Shown: positions 1 to 5,431, counted from the stretch's first letter. The stretch: DNA of 5,431 bases from Oscillospiraceae bacterium (GCA_017451665.1 JAFTNX010000239.1:1-5431); one strand, 5' to 3'. Made by a program: numbers and translations. The notes: generated from the letters alone by a model not told the origin.

Positions 1-1175
1 GATGCGATTATATGATAAGCTGTCATAAACTTCTTTCCAGGAACTTTTCCCATAATGAAGTAAATACACTTGTCAACATAATAGAGGTTTCCCAGCAGTG
101 TTGTGAATGCAAACAAAATCATTGCAACTGTAATAAATATCGGGCCGAATTCACCGAGAGAAGCTTTGAGGGCTGCCTGAATGTAAGGTGCGCCTGAAAG
201 CTTTTCTGACGGTTCAACTCCTGAACACATACACATAAATGCTGTTGCTGAACAGATTAAAACAGTGTCGATAAATACAGAAAGTACCTGAACAAGTCCC
301 TGTTTTGCAGGGTGGCTGATTTCTGCTGATGAAGATGCGTTAGGTGCAGAGCCTACGCCTGCCTCGTTACTGAAAAGTCCACGCTTAATTCCGTACATTA
401 CGCAGGAGCCACTAAATCCACCGAAAATCGCCTTTATGTCAAATGCCTCCACAAAAATTGTCTTTAAAACATTCGGGAGGGTTGTGATGTTCAGACAGAT
501 AATCAAAAGTGAAACAAGCACATAGGCTACGCCCATAATCGGTACAAGAAAACTTGTTGCCTTGATAACTCTTTTTCCACCACCAACAAGACAATAACAG
601 CATACAACTGCAAGAATAAGTCCGATTATCCAAGGGGAAGTTTTTTCATTATAAAAGCTGTAAGCTGAAAAAGTTGACTGGAGATTATATGACGCAAGCA
701 TATTGAAACCTACGCCGTATGTAAGGATTAAAAGTATTGAAAAAACAATTGCAAGAGGCTTGTTTTTAAGTGTTGCCTGAATGTAGTATGCCGGTCCACC
801 ATAGCATCCGTCAGGGCCACGCTTTTTATAAATCTGTGCAAGGGTACTTTCCACAAAGGCAGAGGCACTTCCGATAATGGCGATTGCCCACATCCAGAAT
901 ACCGAGCCGAAGCCTCCCAGACAAAGTGCTGTTGAAACTCCGATGATGTTTCCCGTACCTACTCGTGACGCAGTTGAAACCATAAGTGCCTGAAATGATG
1001 AAACGCCCTTACCGTTGTCAGGCTTTTCTGTAACTGCCTTGAATTGTTCTTTTAAAAGTCGGAATTGTGCGAATTTTGTTCTGACGGTGAAGAAAATCCC
1101 ACCAAGAAGCAATATAATGATAAGCAGGTAGCTATACATTACATCGCTTATCATAGCTATTATTTTGTCAAGCAT
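1..1175 (-). CDS. Sodium:alanine symporter family (AGCS) amino-acid transporter, C-terminus cut by window edge
   Basis: Integral membrane protein expected to import a small neutral amino acid (alanine or glycine in characterised members; glutamine is possible) together with Na+ (AGCS family, LeuT-like fold). 391 residues are visible; the family is usually about 450-490, so the last 60-100 residues lie beyond base 1. Family signatures are clear: ALMVSTASRVGTGNIIGV at residues 63-80, GGPAYYI at 126-132, GGFSGS near 252-257 and GIKRGLFSNEAGVGSAP at 262-278. Many hydrophobic segments are seen, for example about residues 13-31, 86-105, 140-160, 181-197, 208-228, 297-317 and 343-362. The start ATG at 1175-1173 has AGGA at 1186-1183, seven bases upstream. 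It is a separate transcription unit with its own promoter. The frame has no internal stop. Family call is certain; substrate is inference. Confidence 0.95.
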   Translation of the reverse strand, partial: MLDKIIAMISDVMYSYLLIIILLLGGIFFTVRTKFAQFRLLKEQFKAVTEKPDNGKGVSSFQALMVSTASRVGTGNIIGVSTALCLGGFGSVFWMWAIAIIGSASAFVESTLAQIYKKRGPDGCYGGPAYYIQATLKNKPLAIVFSILLILTYGVGFNMLASYNLQSTFSAYSFYNEKTSPWIIGLILAVVCCYCLVGGGKRVIKATSFLVPIMGVAYVLVSLLIICLNITTLPNVLKTIFVEAFDIKAIFGGFSGSCVMYGIKRGLFSNEAGVGSAPNASSSAEISHPAKQGLVQVLSVFIDTVLICSATAFMCMCSGVEPSEKLSGAPYIQAALKASLGEFGPIFITVAMILFAFTTLLGNLYYVDKCIYFIMGKVPGKKFMTAYHIIA

Positions 1176-1206
1176 AACATAGTCCTTTCAAAAAAGTATC
1201 ACTAAG

Positions 1207-1235
1207 AGTATAACACAAAAACCATTTCTTGTCAA
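1207..1235 (-). promoter_or_regulatory. Sigma-A-type promoter of the AGCS symporter gene
   Basis: On the minus strand, TTGACA (1235-1230) and TATACT (1212-1207) are separated by exactly 17 bases. This predicts a transcript start near base 1200 and a 5' leader of about 25 bases before the ATG at 1175. The -35 hexamer includes the TGA stop codon (1234-1232) of the upstream kinase gene. No operator or leader structure was recognised between promoter and start codon. Confidence 0.85.
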
Positions 1236-2026
1236 AAGAGCTCATCAAGGAGAATATAGTACCTGAGCTTATCAAAGTCGGGTTTGATTTTAAGATAGTC
1301 AAAAAGCATATCAGGGTTGAAGTCCTCATAGACCTTTCCACCAAAGCTACCGTCGAAATTGTGTTTTAAGCTCCTGTAAAGCAGGGCTATATCACGCCAT
1401 TTATCGCCTATACCTGTATCTCCCAAGTCGATAAATCCAGCTACCTTTCCGTCCTTTAAAAACACATTAGGCAGGCAGAAATCCCCGTGACTCAAAACAG
1501 GCTCATAATTTTTCAGTTTGTTTTCACAAAGCCAGTTATAAAGTGCCATAGGGTTTTCAAAGCCATTTTCTCCAAAGGTTTCAGGCTCAACATTATTCAC
1601 GTCAACAAGTCCGTTTTTTACACGATAAAATGCCTCGTCAAGTTCGGTTTCAAGTCCTCTTTCTCTCGGACACGTTGAAATATCAGTATTCCACAGCATT
1701 TCAAGTGCTTCACAAAGAAGTCTGAGAAGCTCTTTCGGGTGTTCAAGATAATACTCATCGCAGGACATTTCCCCCTCAATCTTACTCATAAGCAAATAGC
1801 TTTTTTCGTCACAAACATCATAAGCTATAACTTCAGGCACGGGGATTTTCCCATAAAGCCATCTCATCATCTCAACGGTTTTATCGTTTTTGCTGTTATG
1901 CTTTTCGATTTTTAAAACCATATCCTCAAAAACAAGCACATCAGAGTCGCTCATTCCGATATTATCACAGGAATAAGCCTTGTTTTTTGTGTATTTTTTT
2001 ATATTTTCAGGAATAAAAATTTCCAT
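1232..2026 (-). CDS. APH(3')-type aminoglycoside/antibiotic phosphotransferase homologue
   Basis: Predicted cytoplasmic kinase of the APH family, which transfers phosphate from a nucleotide to a hydroxyl of an aminoglycoside. The protein has 264 residues, the same length as APH(3')-IIIa as I remember it. Visible motifs are the nucleotide-binding lysine in VLKI (Lys39), EMMRWLYGKIPVP (52-64), catalytic-loop SHGDFCLPN with Asp182 and Asn187, metal-binding GFIDLG with Asp200, GDKWRDIA (207-214) and the C-terminal YYILLDELF, which matches the substrate-contacting tail of APH(3')-IIIa. The helix-C glutamate (Glu60 of IIIa) falls on Thr50 in an ungapped alignment. The start at 2026 is preferred because AGGAGG (2036-2031) precedes it; an upstream in-frame ATG at 2056 lies inside a hairpin and has no Shine-Dalgarno. 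It follows asnA and may be read through from it. Family is sure; actual resistance activity is unproven. Confidence 0.9.
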   Translation of the reverse strand: MEIFIPENIKKYTKNKAYSCDNIGMSDSDVLVFEDMVLKIEKHNSKNDKTVEMMRWLYGKIPVPEVIAYDVCDEKSYLLMSKIEGEMSCDEYYLEHPKELLRLLCEALEMLWNTDISTCPRERGLETELDEAFYRVKNGLVDVNNVEPETFGENGFENPMALYNWLCENKLKNYEPVLSHGDFCLPNVFLKDGKVAGFIDLGDTGIGDKWRDIALLYRSLKHNFDGSFGGKVYEDFNPDMLFDYLKIKPDFDKLRYYILLDELF

Positions 2027-2030
2027 AATA

Positions 2031-2036
2031 CCTCCT
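2031..2036 (-). promoter_or_regulatory. Ribosome binding site that fixes the kinase start
   Basis: A perfect AGGAGG sits four bases before the ATG at 2026. It decides between this start, which gives the family length of 264 residues, and the in-frame ATG 30 bases upstream at 2056. The spacing is somewhat short. The site begins only four bases after the hairpin at 2069-2041. Confidence 0.85.
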
Positions 2037-2040
2037 ATAA

Positions 2041-2069
2041 AACAACCCTTCCTCATGGGAAGGGTTGTT
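2041..2069 (-). terminator. Hairpin after asnA, probable leaky intrinsic terminator
   Basis: A perfect 12-bp inverted repeat (AACAACCCTTCC with GGAAGGGTTGTT) encloses a 5-base loop, CATGA on the minus strand. It lies 8 bases after the asnA stop. The 3' arm runs into TTTTAT, counting the last two bases of the arm, so the U-tract is short and termination is probably incomplete. It could separate the asparagine operon from the kinase gene or attenuate read-through into it. The kinase Shine-Dalgarno begins almost at once after the stem, so the fold could also affect ribosome access. Confidence 0.7.
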
Positions 2070-2077
2070 ACTAACTA

Positions 2078-3088
2078 TTAAAGCAGGATAATTCCTTTTG
2101 CGTCACATTCGTTCATCATATCGCTCGGCCACACAGAAACCTGCACCTCGCCGATATGTGCTTTTTCCAGAAGAAGCATACAAAGTCTTGACTGACCGAT
2201 ACCACCACCGATTGTAAGTGGAAGTGTTCCGTCGGCAATTTTGCTATGATACTCAAACTTCATTCTATCCATAGCATCTCTTTCTTCAAGCTGTTTTTTA
2301 AGTGACTCTGCGTCAACTCTTATTCCCATTGAAGAAACTTCAAGTGCTCTGTCAAGAACGTCGTCCCACAACAATAAATCCCCGTTTAAGCTCCAGTCGT
2401 CATAGTCAGGTGCTCTGCCGTCGTGTGATTCCCCGTTAGAAAGCTTGCCACCAATCTGCATAATAAACACAGTTTTGTGTTCCTTGGTAATGAGGTTTTC
2501 ACGTTCTTTGGCTGTCTTGTCAGGATACATATCAAGAAGTTCCTGAGAAGTTATGAAAAACACATTTTCGCTGATTTCGCCCTTTAAAACAGGGTATCTT
2601 AAGCTTACTTTTCTTTTTGTATAAGCAATTGCCTTAGCGATAAAGCTTACAGTTTCCTTTAAAAACTCAACATTTCTCTGTTCTTTTGTAATAACTCTTT
2701 CCCAGTCCCACTGGTCAACAAATATAGAATGAACGTTATCTGTATCATCGTCACGTCTTATAGCATTCATATCGGTATAGATACCTTCACCAGGGTTATA
2801 GTGGTATCTGTAAAGAGCCATTCTCTTCCACTTTGCAAGTGACTGAACTATTTCAGCGTCGTGGTCGATTTCCTTAATTGAAAATTCAACCTTTCTTTCA
2901 ACGCCGTTAAGGTCGTCGTTGATACCGCTTCCCTTTGAAACAAGAAGTGGTGCTGTAACTCTGTCAAGAGTCAGTGCAAAAGAGAGTGCCTGCTGAAAAA
3001 CGTCCTTGATATATTTAATTGCATGCTGGGTTTCTCTCAGGGTTAAGAGAGATTTATAGTCCTTTGGAATATATAATTCTCTTGACAT
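2078..3088 (-). CDS. asnA: Aspartate--ammonia ligase (asparagine synthetase A)
   Basis: Cytoplasmic enzyme that makes asparagine from aspartate, ammonia and ATP, releasing AMP and pyrophosphate. It uses ammonia rather than glutamine as the nitrogen donor. The 336 residues match the family (about 330 in E. coli) and form one class-II-synthetase-like catalytic domain. Conserved stretches are SKGSGINDDLNGVERKVEF (51-69), SIFVDQWDWE (121-130), the HDGRAPDYDDW block (222-232), LNGDLLLWDD (234-243), SMGIRVD (253-259) and the motif-3-like GGGIGQSRLCMLLL (294-307). The start at 3088 has GAAAGGA at 3103-3097, eight bases upstream. It follows asnS by 33 bases with no promoter or terminator between them, so the two should share the T-box-controlled transcript. 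All core motifs look intact. Confidence 0.97.
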   Translation of the reverse strand: MSRELYIPKDYKSLLTLRETQHAIKYIKDVFQQALSFALTLDRVTAPLLVSKGSGINDDLNGVERKVEFSIKEIDHDAEIVQSLAKWKRMALYRYHYNPGEGIYTDMNAIRRDDDTDNVHSIFVDQWDWERVITKEQRNVEFLKETVSFIAKAIAYTKRKVSLRYPVLKGEISENVFFITSQELLDMYPDKTAKERENLITKEHKTVFIMQIGGKLSNGESHDGRAPDYDDWSLNGDLLLWDDVLDRALEVSSMGIRVDAESLKKQLEERDAMDRMKFEYHSKIADGTLPLTIGGGIGQSRLCMLLLEKAHIGEVQVSVWPSDMMNECDAKGIILL

Positions 3089-3121
3089 AAAATCATTCCT
3101 TTCAAAAAAACAGGTAAAAAG

Positions 3122-4492
3122 TTATCTGATGTTTCCTACTGTTCTTGGGTAGAGGATAACGTCACGGATATTTGATACACCTGTAACGTACATAATAAGT
3201 CTTTCAAATCCAAGACCAAAACCACCGTGTGGTACTGAGCCGTATCTTCTCAAATCAAGGTAGTCTGTATAAAGGTCGAGGTTCATTTCTCTTGCATTCA
3301 TAGCAGCAACAAGCTTATCGTAGTCAGCTTCTCTTTCGCTTCCTCCGATAATTTCGCCAACGCCAGGAACAAGAAGGTCAACAGCAGCAACTGTCTTTCC
3401 GTCCGGGTTCTGCTTCATATAGAATGACTTGATTTCCTTTGGATAGTCTGTTACAAAAACAGCCTTCTTGAAAATCTTTTCTGAAATATATCTTTCGTGT
3501 TCTGTCTGTAAATCACAGCCCCATTCAACAGGGTACTGGAAGTTTTCGCCTGAATTTTTAAGAAGTTCGATAGCTTCTGTATATGTTACTGTGCCGAAGT
3601 CATTTGAAATAAGTTCTTCAAGTCTTGCGATAATTCCGTTTTCAAAATGAGCGTCAAAGAACTTCATTTCGTTAGGGCACTTTGTTAAAACTTCGCCGAT
3701 AACTGTCTTAATCATCTTTTCTGCAAGCTCAATAATTTCAGGAAGTTCAGCAAAAGCAACTTCAGGTTCAACGTGCCAGAATTCTGCAAGGTGCTTTGGA
3801 GTATTTGAGTTTTCAGCACGGAAGCTTGGGCCGAATGTATAAATCTTACCCATAGCCATAGCTGCAACTTCACCTTCAAGCTGACCTGAAACAGAAAGTC
3901 CAGCCTTCTTTCCGAAGAAGTCGTCGTTATAGTAGTCCTCTTCCTTTTCGTAGTCCTTGGTGTAACCGATTGTTGTTACCTGGAACATTTCACCTGCGCC
4001 CTCACAGTCACTACCTGTGATAAGTGGGGTATTCACATAAACAAAGTTATTTTCCTGGAAAAAGTTATGAATAGCGTTAGCCATAACTGAACGCACTCTC
4101 TGAACAGCGTTGAATGTATTTGTTCTGCCTCTTAAGTGTGGCATTGTTCTTAAAAATTCAAGAGTATGACGTTTTTTCTGCAAAGGATATTCAGGTGGGC
4201 ACTTTCCGATAACTGTAATTTCCTTAGCATTGATTTCAACGCTACCCTGTCTTGACTCAACAACTTCACCGGTTACCTTGATAGAAGTTCCAAGGTGCAG
4301 AGCCTCAGCGTATTCAAGGTCAAGTGCCTTGTCAATAACAATCTGCAGATGTTTTAATGTTGTGCCGTCGTTAAGTTCAATAAACGCCACATTTTTTGAA
4401 TCTCTTGATGTTCTTACCCAACCACAAACGGTAACTTCCTTTCCGATGAGGTCAGCTGTTTCAAATACAACCTTAATATCAGTATGTTTCAT
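3122..4492 (-). CDS. asnS: Asparaginyl-tRNA synthetase
   Basis: Class IIb aminoacyl-tRNA synthetase that charges tRNA-Asn with asparagine in the cytoplasm. The 456 residues are close to the 466 of the E. coli enzyme. An N-terminal OB-fold anticodon-binding domain covers about residues 17-97, with VCGWVRTSRDSKNVAFIELND at its start. The catalytic domain follows from about 115: motif 1 around 131-157, ITGSDCEGAGEMF at 158-170, motif 2 FRAENSN at 224-230 with HLAEFWHVEPE at 234-244, and motif 3 GLGFERLIMY at 426-435. The GEMF/HLAEFWHVEPE form fits AsnRS rather than AspRS, and the neighbouring asnA and AAC-specifier T-box agree. The start at 4492 has AAAGGGAG at 4507-4500. A cell with this enzyme charges tRNA-Asn directly and need not rely on tRNA-dependent amidation for asparagine. 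Confidence 0.97.
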   Translation of the reverse strand: MKHTDIKVVFETADLIGKEVTVCGWVRTSRDSKNVAFIELNDGTTLKHLQIVIDKALDLEYAEALHLGTSIKVTGEVVESRQGSVEINAKEITVIGKCPPEYPLQKKRHTLEFLRTMPHLRGRTNTFNAVQRVRSVMANAIHNFFQENNFVYVNTPLITGSDCEGAGEMFQVTTIGYTKDYEKEEDYYNDDFFGKKAGLSVSGQLEGEVAAMAMGKIYTFGPSFRAENSNTPKHLAEFWHVEPEVAFAELPEIIELAEKMIKTVIGEVLTKCPNEMKFFDAHFENGIIARLEELISNDFGTVTYTEAIELLKNSGENFQYPVEWGCDLQTEHERYISEKIFKKAVFVTDYPKEIKSFYMKQNPDGKTVAAVDLLVPGVGEIIGGSEREADYDKLVAAMNAREMNLDLYTDYLDLRRYGSVPHGGFGLGFERLIMYVTGVSNIRDVILYPRTVGNIR

Positions 4493-4531
4493 AAAAAATC
4501 TCCCTTTCCTTTTGAAGTTATTTTACAAAAT

Positions 4532-4564
4532 AAAAAACTCCCGTCCTAAAAAATAGGACGAGAG
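4532..4564 (-). terminator. Conditional intrinsic terminator of the T-box leader
   Basis: CTCTCGTCCTA (4564-4554) and TAGGACGGGAG (4548-4538) form an 11-bp stem with one G-U pair and a five-U loop, followed directly by six U residues (4537-4532). It ends 39 bases before the asnS start. It should form when charged tRNA-Asn is plentiful and the antiterminator is not stabilised. Confidence 0.92.
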
Positions 4565-4587
4565 ATAAATTCCCGTGGTACCACCTA
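4554..4587 (-). promoter_or_regulatory. T-box antiterminator
   Basis: TAGG (4587-4584) can pair with CCTA (4557-4554), and ACGGGA (4576-4571) with TCTCGT (4563-4558, one G-U pair). These leave the conserved seven-base bulge UGGUACC (4583-4577). UGGU is the part that should pair with the NCCA end of uncharged tRNA. The 3' strand is also the 5' arm of the terminator, so the two folds exclude each other. Confidence 0.88.
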
Positions 4588-4679
4588 AATTACTGCAAAA
4601 AAGCAGTCACTTATGCTCCGTTTAACGCACGGCAACGGTTCCCCTAATAACTTTCGCTTTCAGTTCACTGCTCGGGAGT

Positions 4680-4682
4680 GTT
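4680..4682 (-). promoter_or_regulatory. T-box specifier codon AAC (Asn)
   Basis: AAC follows GTGAAT on the 3' side of the stem I specifier loop and precedes AC, the usual specifier position. AAC is an asparagine codon and matches both downstream genes, asnS and asnA. The overlapping triplets ATA and ACA would specify Ile or Thr and do not fit the operon. Confidence 0.87.
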
Positions 4683-4785
4683 ATTCACAAGGCTTCTTCT
4701 TTACGGCTCTCACCATTTCCGTAATCTCTGTGAGGGAACATCCTTATTACTTCTCTCCGTCAAGGCATTTTACATATAATAAAAC

Positions 4786-4814
4786 ATTTTACCACGTTTT
4801 TTAACCGTTGTCAA
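4786..4814 (-). promoter_or_regulatory. Sigma-A-type promoter of the T-box-asnS-asnA operon
   Basis: TTGACA (4814-4809) and TAAAAT (4791-4786) are separated by 17 bases on the minus strand. The -35 box begins 12 bases after the stop codon of the upstream 106-residue gene. No terminator is visible after that gene, so its transcripts may also run into the T-box leader. Confidence 0.85.
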
Positions 4815-4825
4815 GGGGGTATAAT

Positions 4826-5146
4826 TTAGTCGAGAAGATATATCATTGTTGTAGGATTCATTCCACTCTTATATGGCAAAAGCCAACCGTCTTCACAGAG
4901 CATTCCCATAACGTCTTCAACCTCTTCAAACTGCAGAAGAAGTGCCATTTTTTTAGCATACTCAACAAGTCTTTCAGGGGTATGGTCGCAGGCTGTCTGT
5001 CTTATAACGTCAAGGCGCGAGGTAGCCTGCTCACAGATTGTATCAACAGCAGGCTCAATATAGCTCATAAATTCACCGTACTGTCTTTTGTAAAGCATAG
5101 TTTTTGACTTCTGAGCAACCTGCTCTCTGCGTTCAGCGTCGGTCAT
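4826..5146 (-). CDS. Uncharacterised 106-residue soluble protein
   Basis: I do not recognise this protein. It has no signal peptide or membrane segment. The sequence looks mainly helical and charged: an N-terminal Lys/Arg/Glu-rich stretch (residues 1-22), a middle region with VDTICEQATSRLDVIRQTAC (34-53), and a C-terminal part with the acidic stretch QFEEVEDVMG (72-81) and a GWLLPYKSGMNPTTMIYLL ending. Three cysteines (38, 53, 84) show no metal-site spacing. The start at 5146 has AAGGAG about eight bases upstream. The frame stays open upstream to a TAA at 5236-5234 but holds no ATG, GTG or TTG there, so the start is well fixed. It lies between a GNAT acetyltransferase and the asnS promoter and is probably cotranscribed with the former. 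Its coding status is supported by the start site and codon use, not by homology. Confidence 0.72.
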   Translation of the reverse strand: MTDAERREQVAQKSKTMLYKRQYGEFMSYIEPAVDTICEQATSRLDVIRQTACDHTPERLVEYAKKMALLLQFEEVEDVMGMLCEDGWLLPYKSGMNPTTMIYLLD

Positions 5147-5274
5147 TTCTCCACTCCTTCCGATAGTTTTTTGAAGCTTCTGTCTATATAGTACCGCAAA
5201 GTCAAAACGGTTAGGGCGTTTTTGAAAATATTTTTATGAATTCTTTTATCAATCACCTTGTGGAACATTTTCAT
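5143..5274 (-). CDS. Doubtful 43-codon small ORF between the GNAT gene and the 106-residue gene
   Basis: An open frame from ATG at 5274 (or 5268) ends in a TGA that overlaps the next gene's ATG as ATGA, a layout typical of translational coupling. It would encode a very basic peptide with LTVLTLRYYIDRSFKKL in its second half. Against it, there is no clear Shine-Dalgarno before either ATG, the first part overlaps the end of the GNAT gene in another frame, and codons such as CTA, CGG and TCG look uncommon compared with the neighbours. No function can be assigned. The alternative is that 5248-5147 is simply a 102-base intergenic gap holding the next gene's ribosome binding site. Confidence 0.25.
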   Translation of the reverse strand: MKMFHKVIDKRIHKNIFKNALTVLTLRYYIDRSFKKLSEGVEK

Positions 5275-5431
5275 TAAGGCTTTTGTTTCTATAATTGAGA
5301 TTTGTTCTGATGGAATAGCCTTGTTGTTCCCAAAAAGCGTTTGCCACGTCATTATCCTTAAAAACAAGGCCGAAAATTTTTGTAATTCCCTCGTCAATCA
5401 AGGCTTTTTCTGCCTTTTTGACAAGCATACC
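5249..5431 (-). CDS. GNAT-family N-acetyltransferase, C-terminal fragment (start outside window)
   Basis: The last 60 residues of an acetyl-CoA-dependent N-acetyltransferase. The frame is open from the window edge to TGA at 5251-5249. Visible are AEKALIDEGITKIFGLVFK (residues 7-25) and the typical GNAT C-terminal signature of an Asn followed by FWEQQGY and a final strand ending in LNYRNKSL: NDVANAFWEQQGYSIRTNLN (27-46), then YRNKSL. These correspond to the last helix-strand unit that completes the acetyl-CoA fold. The catalytic core and A-motif lie upstream of the window, so the substrate cannot be named. A longer ATG-initiated ORF in another frame (5397-5143) covers the same DNA but does not look like a protein family. 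Confidence 0.82.
   Translation of the reverse strand, partial: GMLVKKAEKALIDEGITKIFGLVFKDNDVANAFWEQQGYSIRTNLNYRNKSLNENVPQGD

Larger units (their letters stand above)
4532..4779 (-). promoter_or_regulatory. T-box riboswitch leader (asparagine-specific) of asnS-asnA
   Basis: Leader RNA that senses the charging state of tRNA-Asn. Elements in transcript order: stem I with the loop-E side AAGTA (4752-4748); AGAGA bulge (4729-4725); distal hairpin TTACGG/CCGTAA (4724-4719 with 4706-4701) carrying GGTG in its loop; specifier segment GTGAAT-AAC-AC with the AAC codon at 4682-4680; a stem IIA/B-like pairing CCGTT/AACGG (4638-4634 with 4622-4618); stem III ACTGC/GCAGT (4607-4592); the T-box AGGTGGTACCACGG; and the terminator. 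An uncharged tRNA-Asn pairs with AAC and, through its acceptor end, with the bulge, allowing read-through into asnS. The transcript start, about 4779, is inferred from the promoter. Class and specificity are strongly supported; fine pairings are by eye. Confidence 0.93.

Noticed and set aside
12..633. Short ORFs at 12-197 (plus) and 439-633 (minus)
   Set aside because: Both lie inside the symporter coding region in other frames, whose true frame is open to the window edge and carries AGCS signatures.
1487..1678. Plus-strand 63-codon ORF opposite the kinase
   Set aside because: Shadow of the kinase catalytic-loop region; no independent start signal.
2027..2056. Ten-residue N-terminal extension of the kinase from ATG 2056
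   Set aside because: That ATG lies within the loop and stem of the post-asnA hairpin and has no Shine-Dalgarno. The ATG at 2026 follows AGGAGG and gives the family length.
3468..4556. Plus-strand ORFs opposite asnS
   Set aside because: They are antisense shadows of a strongly conserved coding region.
4592..4607. Hairpin ACTGC/GCAGT with a U6 loop considered as a separate terminator
   Set aside because: The U-run is in the loop rather than after the stem, and its position just before the T-box sequence identifies it as stem III.
4613..5107. Plus-strand ORFs across the T-box leader and the 106-residue gene
   Set aside because: They run antisense to a structured leader and to a better-supported gene, and have no ribosome binding site or recognisable motif.
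5143..5397. 84-codon minus-strand ORF starting at 5397
   Set aside because: Its first half lies in another frame over the GNAT C-terminus, which has the recognisable protein signature. Only the portion from 5274 is kept, as a doubtful small ORF.

Overview
The window reads as chromosomal DNA of a low-to-moderate-GC Gram-positive bacterium of the Clostridia, perhaps a Ruminococcus-like gut organism. This rests on consensus TTGACA/TATAAT-type promoters with 17-bp spacers, strong AGGAGG-type ribosome binding sites, A/T-rich codon use and a T-box leader. Species cannot be fixed from the sequence alone. Every gene I can support lies on the minus strand, so the region is transcribed from high to low coordinates. 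No mobile element, CRISPR array, tRNA or rRNA was seen.

Layout in the direction of transcription. (1) 5431-5249: the last 60 residues of a GNAT-type N-acetyltransferase whose start is outside the window. (2) 5274-5143: a doubtful 43-codon ORF whose stop overlaps the next start. (3) 5146-4826: an uncharacterised 106-residue protein. (4) 4814-4532: a sigma-A promoter and a complete T-box riboswitch with an AAC (asparagine) specifier, stem III, the UGGUACC antiterminator bulge and a terminator hairpin. (5) 4492-3122: asnS, asparaginyl-tRNA synthetase. (6) 3088-2078: asnA, ammonia-dependent asparagine synthetase. (7) 2069-2041: a hairpin that probably acts as a leaky terminator. (8) 2026-1232: a 264-residue APH(3')-type aminoglycoside/antibiotic kinase homologue. 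(9) 1235-1207: a consensus promoter whose -35 box contains the kinase stop codon. (10) 1175-1: a sodium:alanine (AGCS) symporter lacking its C-terminal end because the window stops.

The coherent system is the asparagine operon. Uncharged tRNA-Asn should stabilise the antiterminator, so transcription reaches asnS and asnA only when charged tRNA-Asn is low. The cell then makes both more asparagine and more of the enzyme that loads it. The kinase gene may receive read-through from this operon past the hairpin; no promoter of its own was recognised. The symporter starts a separate transcript. Nothing here is clearly a new system. The points most worth a second look are the kinase's altered active-site helix and its hairpin-gated expression, the uncharacterised 106-residue protein, and the stop-codon/promoter overlap.
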